Shown: piece by piece, positions 29,091-39,700 of the stretch
Numbering within the stretch: position 1 is the first letter of the stretch
How the letters are laid out: every line of letters begins with the position of its first letter
Origin: Phocaeicola dorei
Lineage (GTDB): Bacteria; Bacteroidota; Bacteroidia; Bacteroidales; Bacteroidaceae
Assembly: GCF_013009555.1 (NCBI RefSeq)
Contig: NZ_CP046176.1
Span: 4,991,501 to 5,055,500 of the forward strand
Reading direction: 5' to 3'
DNA length: 64,000 nucleotides
Notes under the pieces: model-generated
Database searches by the model: none
Seen by the model: only the letters and a program-made list of their open reading frames with translations
What the model was told of the DNA's origin: nothing
Made by a program: the position numbers and the translations under genes

Positions 29091-31718
29091 TCATCGTATT
29101 TTCTTTACTTTTAATCCGCTAATAACACCTTGTCCTTTTTGAGGAGAAAGCAGAATCTCCAGTCCTTCATGATTCCGCACATTGACCACAAGTGTCTTTA
29201 CAACAGCTGTCTGCTCGCCATAAGAATCAGCCAGATTCAATGACTCTATCAATTTTTCTCCATTGACTGACACATCAAATACACGTTGTCCCTCGGCAGA
29301 AACACCTGTACGCACAATATTTTTCCGTTCATCCTTACTGAAAGGTTCCGTGAAATAAAAGCCAATTTCATATACTCCGTCAGGAACATCCAGCCGGTAA
29401 CAAGTCGTACCAATTAAAAAGGTCTGAAAAAGAGGCTCTAAAAAAGTATTTTTTATATCAGCCCCTACTCCATACCTAACTCCATCATGTGATGATCCCG
29501 GCCAGGAGTTAAAAGGTTTTCCATCCATATATCCCCAACTTCCCTTTGTATAAGGTTTATCGGGTATCCATATTTCCTGAAGCTGCGGGTCTATAAAATA
29601 ACAATGCTCCTGTCCCAAATTAATACAAAGACCGTCCAAAAGCACATCACTGTCAGTAAGACGGGAAGATAACAATCTCATCTGTATCTTCAGCCTGTCT
29701 GAAAGTGCCCCACTTCGGGCATCCAGCAGATTCTCTCCGTTTATAAAAGGAACTACGAAAACAGCTTCCCCATTTACCACTTCACGCACTCCCAAAGACT
29801 TTCCATTATGAATTAACTCCACCGTTTTCTGATTAGAAAAAACACTGATCTTACGCACATTTATACTATCATCACAAATTTCCACCCTTTTCGTCCAATC
29901 GGCCCCGGCAATATGAATCATCGGAATGTCCGACCAACGAGCCTGACAGTAATAATAAATCTCTTTCTTCCGACGATCCTCTGTCAACATTCCTTTTTGA
30001 TTCAGATTAGGCTTGCTATCACCACGACCGTCCACCTGAAAATCAACCAAATTCCAAATAGAATAACCTATATAATCCGGACGTTTCTCCATTTCATTGA
30101 TATATCTGCGATTAAAATCCAATTGAAATTCCGGAGTAAAATCAAATGTACGCGGAGTATAAGAATGGATACGTTCATCGCTTCCTGCTCCAAATTCCGA
30201 CAAAAAACGAGGTTTTGCAGTAGAATAACTACAAAATTTATCAAACATAGGTGCAATCGTAGCAGAATCTCCCTGATACCAAGATTCATATACATTTACC
30301 CCGTTAACATCCGAAATATTAAACATCTCCTTACTAGACTGTGTATAGGGTTTCTCCCAAGTAAAAGCATGAAAGGCGACACAAGAAAGACGATAAGGAT
30401 CCAGCTCTTTTTTCAAAGCCTCCAATTCCCTAGCCAACACAATAGCTTGCTTATGGTAATCCCATAATTCATTCATAGCCCCCCATAGTACCACCGATGG
30501 ATGATTGTAGTTCTGAAGAATCATCTCTTTCAACATTTCTTTGCAGTTATGAGCGAATTTCGTATTTTTTCTCACTTCATTCACAACACAAATTTCAGAC
30601 CATACTATCAACCCCAATTCGTCACAGGCTCGATATATTTCCGGATCTTGAGGATAATGACTGATACGCACAAAATTAGCTCCCATTTCTTTCAGCAACC
30701 GCATATCCCTACGATTCATTTCAACGGGAATAGCCGTTCCCAAACCTGCATAATCCTGATGCCGTGCAGCTCCCCTCAATTTAAGATACTTCCCGTTCAG
30801 ATAAAAGCCTGTCTTGTCCACCGAAAACCATCTGAATCCAACCGGAGAAATTACTTCTTGATACATTTCTCCATTCTTGGCATCGCATACCTGCACTTTT
30901 ACCGTATATAAATAAGGTAATTCAGGAGACCACAAATGAGGATTCTCTATCCTTCCTACAGAAGTGGATATAGGATATTTCCTGCCTGGAATCAGTTTCA
31001 GTTTCAACTGTTTCTCTTTCACAATCCGATTCATTTCATCGCAAAGAAAAACATTGACGTGCACGTGCTTTGTATCGGTAAAGTCATTTTTAAGAAAAGC
31101 CACAATTTGCATTGACGCCTCAGATACCGACACTTCAGGGGTTTGTATCCTTACTGGAACAGCTGCATAAGGTTCTGTCACAAAATGCACTCTTTCCGTC
31201 CATTGCAAGAACACCCTGCGATAAATACCCCCAAAAATAGAAAAATCTCCGGAAACCGATGGAAGGATTTCCCCCAAAGAAGAACTATTATCCACTTTTA
31301 CCGCCAACAGATTTTCCTTTCCAACTTCACAGATATCAGTTATATCAACTCCGAAAGCGGTATATGCCCCCAAATGAGTTTGCAATAATTTCCCATTTAA
31401 ATAGACGTCTGCCTTGCTGGCCACTCCATCAAAACGAAGAGTTATTTTCTTATCCCGTGCCTCTGAAGGAATGAACAACTTCTTCCTATACCAAGATATG
31501 CCGCGCCTATATCCCCGTTGCTCGTCAATCACATCTCCGGCATTCCAAGTATGGGGCAAATCTACAGTTACCCAATCAGAATCATTCCAATCCATACTGG
31601 AAAAACGTTCATCATTCTCTGCTTTATACTTCCATGAATCTGTTATAGAAATTTCAGAGGCACATATACAACATATACATCCCCAGAAAAACAACAACCA
31701 ACCGGCAAACCTTTTCAT
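29091..31718 (-). CDS. Glycoside hydrolase family 2 with C-terminal malectin-like domain
   Basis: This 875-residue secreted enzyme has a signal peptide (about 1-20), a GH2 N-terminal sugar-binding jelly roll (IFGGIYRRVFL), an Ig-like domain, a TIM barrel with acid/base E417 in WGAMNELWDY and nucleophile E508 in FLSEFGAGS, another beta-sandwich, and a C-terminal malectin-like carbohydrate-binding domain (about 700-875, ending GVISGLKVKKIR). Most GH2 enzymes with this ending are beta-galactosidases, but beta-glucuronidase or other activity is possible. It is the first enzyme gene after susD and is separated from it by a terminator-like hairpin, so it may be expressed below susCD. It shows little similarity to the other GH2 in this window. 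Confidence 0.88.
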   Translation of the reverse strand: MKRFAGWLLFFWGCICCICASEISITDSWKYKAENDERFSSMDWNDSDWVTVDLPHTWNAGDVIDEQRGYRRGISWYRKKLFIPSEARDKKITLRFDGVASKADVYLNGKLLQTHLGAYTAFGVDITDICEVGKENLLAVKVDNSSSLGEILPSVSGDFSIFGGIYRRVFLQWTERVHFVTEPYAAVPVRIQTPEVSVSEASMQIVAFLKNDFTDTKHVHVNVFLCDEMNRIVKEKQLKLKLIPGRKYPISTSVGRIENPHLWSPELPYLYTVKVQVCDAKNGEMYQEVISPVGFRWFSVDKTGFYLNGKYLKLRGAARHQDYAGLGTAIPVEMNRRDMRLLKEMGANFVRISHYPQDPEIYRACDELGLIVWSEICVVNEVRKNTKFAHNCKEMLKEMILQNYNHPSVVLWGAMNELWDYHKQAIVLARELEALKKELDPYRLSCVAFHAFTWEKPYTQSSKEMFNISDVNGVNVYESWYQGDSATIAPMFDKFCSYSTAKPRFLSEFGAGSDERIHSYTPRTFDFTPEFQLDFNRRYINEMEKRPDYIGYSIWNLVDFQVDGRGDSKPNLNQKGMLTEDRRKKEIYYYCQARWSDIPMIHIAGADWTKRVEICDDSINVRKISVFSNQKTVELIHNGKSLGVREVVNGEAVFVVPFINGENLLDARSGALSDRLKIQMRLLSSRLTDSDVLLDGLCINLGQEHCYFIDPQLQEIWIPDKPYTKGSWGYMDGKPFNSWPGSSHDGVRYGVGADIKNTFLEPLFQTFLIGTTCYRLDVPDGVYEIGFYFTEPFSKDERKNIVRTGVSAEGQRVFDVSVNGEKLIESLNLADSYGEQTAVVKTLVVNVRNHEGLEILLSPQKGQGVISGLKVKKIR

Positions 31719-31749
31719 ACCATCACTTCAAATAAATATTAAAAGAAAA

Positions 31750-31804
31750 AGACTGTCCGGAACCGCACATGACAAAAAGTGCCAAACAGGTTTTCGGACA
31801 GTCT
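31750..31804 (-). terminator. Terminator or attenuator between susD and the enzyme genes of PUL A
   Basis: Ten-base perfect arms (AGACTGTCCG 31750-31759, CGGACAGTCT 31795-31804) with a short inner extension are followed on the minus strand by TTTTTCTTTT. This is a strong intrinsic terminator positioned 17 bases past the susD stop. Partial readthrough would feed the enzyme genes. Confidence 0.85.
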
Positions 31805-31820
31805 GTTCATTACCAATCCA

Positions 31821-33464
31821 CTAATATCCCGGATTCTGCTTTAACTTACCATTCTTATCCAATTCAGCTCTTGGAATAGGATACAAGTTCTTATTTATAT
31901 CATTTGTAGCAGAATGAGAAAGCCATGATTTAGTTGTCCATACTCCAAAACGAATCAAGTCCTGCCTTCTTCTTCCTTCTTGGTTAAACTCCCAACCCAA
32001 TTCATCCAAAAAGCGACCATATTTTATATCTGCTCCACCTTCATGAGTTGTTCTAGGACTTTTAATCTTGTCCAAATAGGTTGTTTCGCGCAATCCATAA
32101 TCATAGGTACTCCCTCCCATCAGTTCCGCACCAGTGACTACCGCTTTTTCCGGAGCAGACTTGAATGCGCGTTGTCTGATTTCTGTTACAATTTGTGCCG
32201 CTTCGTCCGCTTTTCCAGTCCTTAACAAACATTCAGCTTTCATCATCAATATATCTGTATAGCGGAAGGGGAAAACATCGTTACTCATAGCACCAGGAGA
32301 CATACCGGCAACATACTCATACTTTGCCAAATGATATCCATGTAATTCCTCAGCCCAATCAACCCCCGGAACCACATTTACAATATTCATAGGAATCCCC
32401 TGACTGTTGCCTATCTCGCACAACACATTGGAACCATCGGGATACACTTGCTGTCCCATCAAATAATTCTCGGTCAGACGACTGTCATCCGGATCAAATG
32501 TATTTATAAATTGCGGAACAGCAACCGAACCTCCCCAACCACCAAAACTCTTAGTGGAATATACCTGAGAGAACTGACCGTTTAGAGCGTAATTGAATAT
32601 ATTCAATCCACCGGCGTAACTTTGATCAAAAGGAACAGCAAAAACAGCTTCCGTACAATCCTCATTATCAGCCTTGAATACATCTTTCTGATTTCCCGCC
32701 AACGAGAATTTACCAGATTTTATGATCTCCTCACAGGCATCCAGACACTTTTGCCATTGTGGGGTTCCCGTATACACCTCCGCATTGATATACATCTTGG
32801 CCAATAAAGCATAAGCAGCCCATTTGGTAAAACGTCCGTAAGTCGATTCATCAACATTCTCCGGTAATAAAGGAAGGGCGGCTGTCACTTCGGCAATGAT
32901 AGAATCATTCAAGGCTTTACGACTGATTTGTTCGGGAAGAAAACCTTGAGGAACATCAAAACGGGTCAGATAGGGTACATTGCCGTAATAATCACAAAGC
33001 ATATAATAATAAGAAGCCCTTACCGCTTTTAACTCCGCCAAATAATTATCCTTACCTTCCGTCACAGGCAACAGGCCGGATTCAATCTGGTAAATTACCT
33101 GATTGGCATTGTTTATACCAGTATACAGGTCACCCCACCGATTAACAGCCTCACCTGTCTCCGAAGTCCAGGTATGTAAATGCATGTTAATGGTAGTCCC
33201 ATTCCATCCCCAAGGATGTACCGGTATCATGGTCTCATCTGTAGAAATGGTCTGCGTTTCATTTATTGCACCGATAACAACAGAACGCCATGGAGTATAA
33301 GCATTACCTAATATGGCAACCATGTCCTTTTCCGTATAATGATATTTATCGGATACGATCGTAGTATACACGCTATCGTCCAGTTCCATACAACTATTCA
33401 ATGATGCTCCTATCAGACAACAAAGTGCAGGACACATCAATGCTATTCTTATTCTTCTTTTCAT
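31821..33464 (-). CDS. SusD/RagB-family surface glycan-binding lipoprotein (PUL A)
   Basis: A 547-residue SusD-like lipoprotein with signal and lipobox LNSC (Cys25), followed by MELDDSVYTTIVSDKYHYTEKD and the TPR-like helices. The C-terminal family motif is present (GWEFNQEGRRRQDLIRFG, NLYPIPRAELDKN, ending KQNPGY). The start is ATG 33464; a TTG three codons upstream is less likely. It pairs with the SusC 18 bases upstream. No SusE/F-like surface-binding protein follows it, so this SusD is probably the only surface capture protein of the locus. Confidence 0.95.
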   Translation of the reverse strand: MKRRIRIALMCPALCCLIGASLNSCMELDDSVYTTIVSDKYHYTEKDMVAILGNAYTPWRSVVIGAINETQTISTDETMIPVHPWGWNGTTINMHLHTWTSETGEAVNRWGDLYTGINNANQVIYQIESGLLPVTEGKDNYLAELKAVRASYYYMLCDYYGNVPYLTRFDVPQGFLPEQISRKALNDSIIAEVTAALPLLPENVDESTYGRFTKWAAYALLAKMYINAEVYTGTPQWQKCLDACEEIIKSGKFSLAGNQKDVFKADNEDCTEAVFAVPFDQSYAGGLNIFNYALNGQFSQVYSTKSFGGWGGSVAVPQFINTFDPDDSRLTENYLMGQQVYPDGSNVLCEIGNSQGIPMNIVNVVPGVDWAEELHGYHLAKYEYVAGMSPGAMSNDVFPFRYTDILMMKAECLLRTGKADEAAQIVTEIRQRAFKSAPEKAVVTGAELMGGSTYDYGLRETTYLDKIKSPRTTHEGGADIKYGRFLDELGWEFNQEGRRRQDLIRFGVWTTKSWLSHSATNDINKNLYPIPRAELDKNGKLKQNPGY

Positions 33465-33482
33465 GTTCTTCAATCTAATAAT

Positions 33483-36400
33483 TTAAAAACTCAAGTTAAC
33501 GCCAAAGGTATATGAACGGGTAGTGGGATACTTGTTTCTGTCATCTGTTCCCGGAGTTAAAAGCGAACCGCCTACCTCCGGATCAAGTCCTTTGTATCCG
33601 GTAATGGTCAAAGCGTTTTGAACAGAGAAATACAGACGCATTCCCTTAATCCCTTTAATAAAGTCTTTCTTGAAATTATACCCCAATACAATATTATCAA
33701 TTTTCCAATAATCGCCATCCTCCACATAGTAACTATTAAATTGCTTGGAGTCCGTCAGCACCGCTTTACCAAATACTTTTTCATACCCGGCTTTCAAATT
33801 ATTCATTGCCTGGTCTCTATAATTCTCATAATGCAGACGAGTAAAGTTGATATTCTGGAATCCAAAGGCTCCTCTCATGGTAACGCTCAAATCAAAATTT
33901 TTATAACGGAAATCATTGTTCCATCCCAAATAATGCTTTGGCAAACCATTACCAATCACTTTTCTATCCTCTATCTTCACATCTTTAGACTCTACAGCAT
34001 TACCATTCTGATCTTCATAAATCCATTTACCGTCTTCTGTAATATCCAATACTTTCCAACCCCAAATCTGCCCTATAGGCTCCCCTACTTTTACACGATG
34101 GGTAGGGACTCCCGACATAGGCGCTTGTGCGTCACCCACATAAAAATAATCGTTTGCCAACTGGTATTTACTATTATTCAATTTGTCAAGCTTATTCTTA
34201 TTAGTAGAATAAGTCAGTGTGGTATTCCAACCAAAATCTTTTTTATTAAAGACAACCCCGTTCAGCAATATCTCCAGTCCCTTATTACTGATAGTACCCA
34301 CATTTGCCAGTGTAGTGCCATATACATTGGGCGGAACAGGAACAGGATAATTATATAACAAGTCTACAGTTTTTCTGTAATAAGCATCAACACTACCACT
34401 GATACGATCTTTCAGAATAGAGAAATCAAGCCCCACATTAAATTCCTTCTTCTTTTCCCATGTGAATTCCGGATTCGGATTACTCTGCGGAGTCAATTTA
34501 TTCACCCATTGACCATTATAATAAAAAGTATCATTATTTGAAGTATATCCCAAACGATAGGTTGCCAAATAAGGATTGGAAGGAGCAATACCTGTCACAC
34601 CATAACCGGCACGAAGTTTCAAGCTATTAATCCACTTGATATTTTTCATAAAATTCTCTTCATTAATCCGCCATGCCAGACTTACAGCCGGAAATGTACC
34701 CCAAACCTGATCGGAACCCACAAATTTGGAGTCTGCCTCATGCCTTACACTAATGGTAGCCAAATACTTGCCCGCCAATATGTAATTGATACGTCCGAAA
34801 AAACTGATAAGATTACCTGACGTTTTATTACTGTTAATAGGAATAGCAGCACCGGCAATATCGCTGTCGCCACGTCCTAAAGCGATATTATCCCAGCCAA
34901 ACTGGTCTGTAGGAAAATTCCAGTTCCGCATCCAATAATCCTCCCATATATTCTTCTGATAGCCATAACCTCCCAATACAGAAATATTATGAATGCCAAA
35001 AACTTCACTATACTGAGCGGTAAATTCAAACAACTGGTCTGTAGTCTCACAAGTACCTCTGGAGGCAAAACCATCACGGGAATGAGCCACTGTGGTATTG
35101 AAATTATCAAAAGTCTCACGATAACCCCTTGTTTCGTAATATCTATCCCAAGATAACAACGCATTGAATTTCAATGATTCGATGGGTTGGAAAGTAACAT
35201 TACCATTCAATCTGGTACGCTGTCTGTGATGTCTGCCATTAGCTGTCTCGATAGTACTCAGCGGATTGGCGATAGCCACCAGAGCCGAAGGCTGTGCCCA
35301 AGGACCATCATACTCCGGCATTGATGACAGGACATCCTTATTTACATCCTGCTTATAAATAGGCAAGGTAGGATTAGTAACCAATGCCGCACTATATACC
35401 CCTCTATTGAAAGAGGAACCATCTCCGGTCGTTGTATAGTTCTGCGTATTAGAATTAACGCTGACGTTCAAACGCAATTTATCATTCAACATTGAATGAT
35501 TCACCGCCAGTCGTACAATCAACGTCTCATTATCTGACTTTTTGAAAATTCCCTGGTTCTTTTTATAATTGACATTCAACAAATAATTAGTCTTCTCGGA
35601 ACCACCCTTTACACTCAGATTATGCCCATGATTGACCGGAGTACGAGTTATGGCTTCCAGCCAATCTGTATTACCTCCAAAATCAGTAGCAGAAATTGTT
35701 CCATCCTGAATTAAAGAACGAAATTCATCTCCAGTCAACACTCTTTCCGTTTTCACAAACTCTTCTGTACCGACATACCCATTATAGTCTATGGAAAAAT
35801 CAGAATTAGCCTTACGGGTAGTAACCAAAATCACCCCATTGGTAGCTCGTGTACCATAAATAGCCGCAGACGAACCATCCTTCAGCACATCGATTTGAGC
35901 AATATCCTCAGGAGCCACCGTTCTTAAATCTCCCGGAATACCGTCAATCAACACTAATGGCGAATTGTTACCCTGCAAAGAGTTAGTACCACGAAGTAAG
36001 ATAGACGAATTCTCGGTAGGGTCACCTGTAGAATTCACAATGCTAAGACCAGCAATTTTCCCTTTCAATAATTGCCCCGCATCCCTCACATTTCCACGGA
36101 CAAAATCCGAAGACTTGACACTTGAGATGGCAGCCGTCAGCTCACTTTTCTTTTGCGAACCGTAACCCACCACTACAACTTCCTCCAGCGCCAGAGAAGA
36201 AGGTTTCAACTGTACCTTGACAAAGGTCTGGCTACCCACATTTATCTCTTGGGCATCATAACCTATATAAGAAACAATCAAAACAGTATTCTTATCACTT
36301 GCCTCCACACTAAAATTACCATCTATATCGGTAATGGTTCCCTGAGAAGTACCTTTAAGAATAACCGACGCACCGATCAGTGCATCCTTATGTTCATCAT

Positions 36401-36536
36401 ATACCGTTCCCTTTATTATTCTGCTCTGAGCAAACAAGCATTGGGAAACGAGTAAAAACAAGCCCAACATCAACATCGTTGTTTGTCGATGTCCAAATTC
36501 AGACGGATGTGCACCTTTACTAAACATGTTTTTCAT
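33483..36536 (-). CDS. SusC/RagA-family TonB-dependent glycan transporter (PUL A)
   Basis: A 1017-residue transporter (1014 from ATG 36527). It has a signal peptide with helix at about 20-36, a carboxypeptidase-D regulatory-like domain (about 40-112), the TonB-box segment LEEVVVVGYGSQKK (about 117-130), a plug (LLKGKIAGLSIV, SPLVLIDGIPGD, DVLKDGSSAAIYGTRATNGV) and a barrel ending YTFGVNLSF. It imports oligosaccharides released from the PUL A target. It is divergent from the intact hybrid regulator, with promoters and direct repeats between the two genes; this is the usual arrangement for a regulator controlling the neighbouring susCD. Confidence 0.96.
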   Translation of the reverse strand: MKNMFSKGAHPSEFGHRQTTMLMLGLFLLVSQCLFAQSRIIKGTVYDEHKDALIGASVILKGTSQGTITDIDGNFSVEASDKNTVLIVSYIGYDAQEINVGSQTFVKVQLKPSSLALEEVVVVGYGSQKKSELTAAISSVKSSDFVRGNVRDAGQLLKGKIAGLSIVNSTGDPTENSSILLRGTNSLQGNNSPLVLIDGIPGDLRTVAPEDIAQIDVLKDGSSAAIYGTRATNGVILVTTRKANSDFSIDYNGYVGTEEFVKTERVLTGDEFRSLIQDGTISATDFGGNTDWLEAITRTPVNHGHNLSVKGGSEKTNYLLNVNYKKNQGIFKKSDNETLIVRLAVNHSMLNDKLRLNVSVNSNTQNYTTTGDGSSFNRGVYSAALVTNPTLPIYKQDVNKDVLSSMPEYDGPWAQPSALVAIANPLSTIETANGRHHRQRTRLNGNVTFQPIESLKFNALLSWDRYYETRGYRETFDNFNTTVAHSRDGFASRGTCETTDQLFEFTAQYSEVFGIHNISVLGGYGYQKNIWEDYWMRNWNFPTDQFGWDNIALGRGDSDIAGAAIPINSNKTSGNLISFFGRINYILAGKYLATISVRHEADSKFVGSDQVWGTFPAVSLAWRINEENFMKNIKWINSLKLRAGYGVTGIAPSNPYLATYRLGYTSNNDTFYYNGQWVNKLTPQSNPNPEFTWEKKKEFNVGLDFSILKDRISGSVDAYYRKTVDLLYNYPVPVPPNVYGTTLANVGTISNKGLEILLNGVVFNKKDFGWNTTLTYSTNKNKLDKLNNSKYQLANDYFYVGDAQAPMSGVPTHRVKVGEPIGQIWGWKVLDITEDGKWIYEDQNGNAVESKDVKIEDRKVIGNGLPKHYLGWNNDFRYKNFDLSVTMRGAFGFQNINFTRLHYENYRDQAMNNLKAGYEKVFGKAVLTDSKQFNSYYVEDGDYWKIDNIVLGYNFKKDFIKGIKGMRLYFSVQNALTITGYKGLDPEVGGSLLTPGTDDRNKYPTTRSYTFGVNLSF

Positions 36537-36562
36537 ATTTGATCTTTAATTTAATTACAGCC

Positions 36563-36595
36563 CAAAAGTAGACTTATTAGATAAAAAGCCACAAG
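36563..36595 (-). promoter_or_regulatory. Predicted promoter of PUL A susC
   Basis: The minus-strand -7 box TACTTTTG lies at 36563-36570 and a CTTG (-33 like) at 36592-36595, with 21 bases between. It ends 26 bases before the susC start. Confidence 0.65.
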
Positions 36596-36620
36596 AATAT
36601 CCATCCAAATAATATGAATT

Positions 36621-36718
36621 TTCTGCCAAAACAATATTTTCACCCACCTTTTACACCACCTTACCTCCTCCACCTTACGAAAAGAGAGCAATATTCTGCC
36701 AAAACAGGACAATATTTT
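36621..36718. promoter_or_regulatory. Direct-repeat array between divergent susC and regulator genes
   Basis: Two copies of TTCTGCCAAAACA followed by AATATTTT (36621-36640, and 36694-36718 with a 4-base insert GGAC) flank three copies of CCACCTT (36644-36650, 36656-36662, 36670-36676). The array lies upstream of both divergent promoters and is a candidate binding region for the AraC domain of the regulator. Confidence 0.5.
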
Positions 36719-36727
36719 GCCTTCCCC

Positions 36728-36757
36728 TTGTGTTTTTCAGCCAAATATCTACTTTTG
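36728..36757 (+). promoter_or_regulatory. Predicted promoter of the intact hybrid regulator
   Basis: TTG at 36728-36730 and TACTTTTG at 36750-36757 are spaced 19 bases apart, in good agreement with TTTG / TAnnTTTG. The predicted transcript starts upstream of ATG 36788 and downstream of ATG 36614, which supports the shorter reading frame. Confidence 0.7.
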
Positions 36758-36787
36758 CACATAGTAAACCACTTGATAAAACAAACT

Positions 36788-39700
36788 ATGTACAAGCACT
36801 TATTCCTTCTCATATCAATCCTTTTCAGCCTGTCATCCCCCTGTGTTCATGCTGAAAGATATTATTTCCAACATTTGGGTCTGAAAAACAAACTGTCTCA
36901 AAGTTCCGTTCTTTGTATCACCCAAGACAGGAACGGATTCATGTGGTTCGGCACCAAAGACGGACTAAACCGTTATGACGGATCCAATTTCCGTATTTTC
37001 AAACACAATCATTCCAACCCTCATTCTTTGGGTAATAACAACGTCAACTCATTGCACGAAAATAAGGATGGGAAATTATGGATAGGAACAGACGACGGAA
37101 TTTATATCTATGATCCATTGACGGAAACTTTCTCAAAACTCACCTGCAAAAGTCAGGACAGCTTGTGCATCACCCAGCCCATTGTACAAATCACCACCGA
37201 TACACAAAAAAACATCTGGATAGCAGTAGAATCCCAAGGCGTTTTCCTGTTCGATAACGACCGACAAACATTAACACACTATGCTATCCCCGATGCCCAT
37301 CTACTCAGTTCTATCTGTATAGACCAGCAAAACGCAGTATGGATAGGCTATAACGGAAAAGGGCTTTATTATACTGATGATCATTTCCAGAACTTCCGGT
37401 TATTCCAAACACAAGAGGGGAAAAACCTCTTCACCGATGACCAGATTTTCAAAATTTTCCCCGAACAGCATAACACCTTGTACACTGGTTCCGCAAAAGG
37501 TGGTCTGAAAAGTATCAATATCCTTACCCGGACAGTCACCGACTTGCTACCGGACTCTTCCCAAACCGAAAGTATCTTTGTAAGAAACATCTATCCCATC
37601 GACAAAAAAACATTGTGGGTTGCCACAGAACGAGGAATATACACTTACAACAAGGAAACCCGGGAAATCCAACACCTCACCTACAATCCCAACGATGACT
37701 ATTCCTTGTCGGACAATGCCATTTATTCCCTCTACAAGGATGCTGAAGGTGGCATATGGATCGGCAGCTATTTCGGAGGCATAGACTATTATCCCACCCA
37801 ATATGCCACCTTCGAAAAATACTATCCCATCATAGGACAAAACAGCCTCAGCGGAAAAGTAGTCCGTGAATTTTGCGAAGATGAAGACGGAAATCTATGG
37901 ATAGGAACAGAAGACGGCGGCTTGAACAAATTCAATCCAAAGACCAAAGAATTCAGCCCTTGTCCACTGGCAGGACTGCACTATAATGTCCACGCTCTAA
38001 GTATGGACAATCACACTCTGTGGATAGGTACATATTCCAAAGGATTATACTCATTGGATCTGAAGACCCACCGTTCCCGTCACTACCTGATGGGACATGC
38101 CGAAAATACATTGAACGACAACAACATCTATTCCATGTGCCGCACCTCTGCAGGTCAACTCTACATAGGTACCACAACCGGACTCAATCTCTATAACCAT
38201 GAAACAAATGATTTCACCCGTATCCACAAAATAGATGGTATCTTTGTTTTCAACATATTGGAAGACAGTAAAGGAAATATCTGGTTTGCCACCTATAATT
38301 CCGGTATATTCAAATACAATCCTAGAAATAACAGCTGGAAAAATTATGTTTCTACTCCCGGAGTTCCCCACGGACTCCCTTACAACAAGGTGATAAGTAT
38401 TTATGAAGACAGCAAGCAACGTTTGTGGTTCACCATGCTGGGAAGAGGATTCTGCTCATTCAACCAGGACACAGAGGAATTCACTACTTATGATTCTTCA
38501 CAAGGGCTTGCCAATGATGTGATTTATAAGATTGTAGAAGCCAACAATGACATCCTTTGGCTCACCTCCAACAAAGGATTGATACGGTTCGATCTGAAGA
38601 CCAAAACCTCGAACATTTATGCAGACAACAATGGACTGCTCACCAATCAGTTCAATTATAGTTCAGGAATTAAGAGCAAAGACGGTACCATCTATTTCGG
38701 ATGTATCAATGGCTTCATTGCCTTCAAACCCGAGTCCTTCACCGAAAACACTTATTTTCCACCTGTAGCCATCACCGATTTCCTGCTTTTCAACAAAAGC
38801 GCCGATATAGGCACCAAAGATTCCCCCCTCAGTCAAAGCGTGACTTATACCCGGGAAATAAACCTGAAGTATAATCAAAACTCTTTTGCCTTCCGCTTTG
38901 CAGCTCTTTGTTACGCCGCCCCTGAAGAAAATTATCTGAGTTATACATTGAAAGGATTTGATAAAGAGTGGTACAGTACCACAAAAAGTTCCACCGCTTC
39001 CTATACCAATCTAAAGCCAGGCGACTATACTTTCTGCGTGAAAACAGCTAACGCCAAGGGAGAATGGAGTAATGACATCAAAAGTATCCACATACATATC
39101 GCACCTCCTTTCTGGAAATCCCCGTGGGCCTATCTTCTTTATTTTATACTTTCGGCAGCCGGTATCGGATATATCTTCTATCGCTTCCGAAAACAAATCA
39201 CGGACAAACAACGACGGCAACTGGAAATCTTAGAAGCCGAAAAGGAAAAAGAAATTTATCATGCCAAAATAGACTTCTTCACTAATATAGCACATGAAAT
39301 CCGCACACCGCTAACCCTGATAAAAGGCCCGTTAGAGAACATCCTGCACAAGGAAAACATAGATCGCAACACCATCCGTGAGAACCTGGACGTCATGGAA
39401 CGGAATACCCTGCGATTACTTGACCTGACCAATCAGTTACTCGACTTCCGAAAAACAGAAACCAAGGGGTTCCGTCTTAACTTTATGGATTGTAATATCT
39501 CCCAACTAATAAGAGACACTTATATCCGTTTCAATCCCGCCGCCCAACAGAATGGGTTGAAATTTCAAACAGACCTGCCCGAACAGGATTTCAATGCACC
39601 CGTAGATAAAGAAGCCCTGACCAAAATTCTAAGCAATCTGTTCAATAATGCAGTAAAATATGCCACATCATCTATCCATGTATCTTTAATACCACCATAC

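Noticed and set aside
33618..34358. 246-codon open frame antisense to susC
   Set aside because: Sequence is a Phe/Ile-rich shadow without domain or signal; the susC gene explains the region.
36614..36787. Upstream ATG extending the intact regulator by 58 residues
   Set aside because: It lies before the predicted promoter and within the repeat array; the ATG at 36788 opens a signal peptide and gives the usual family length.
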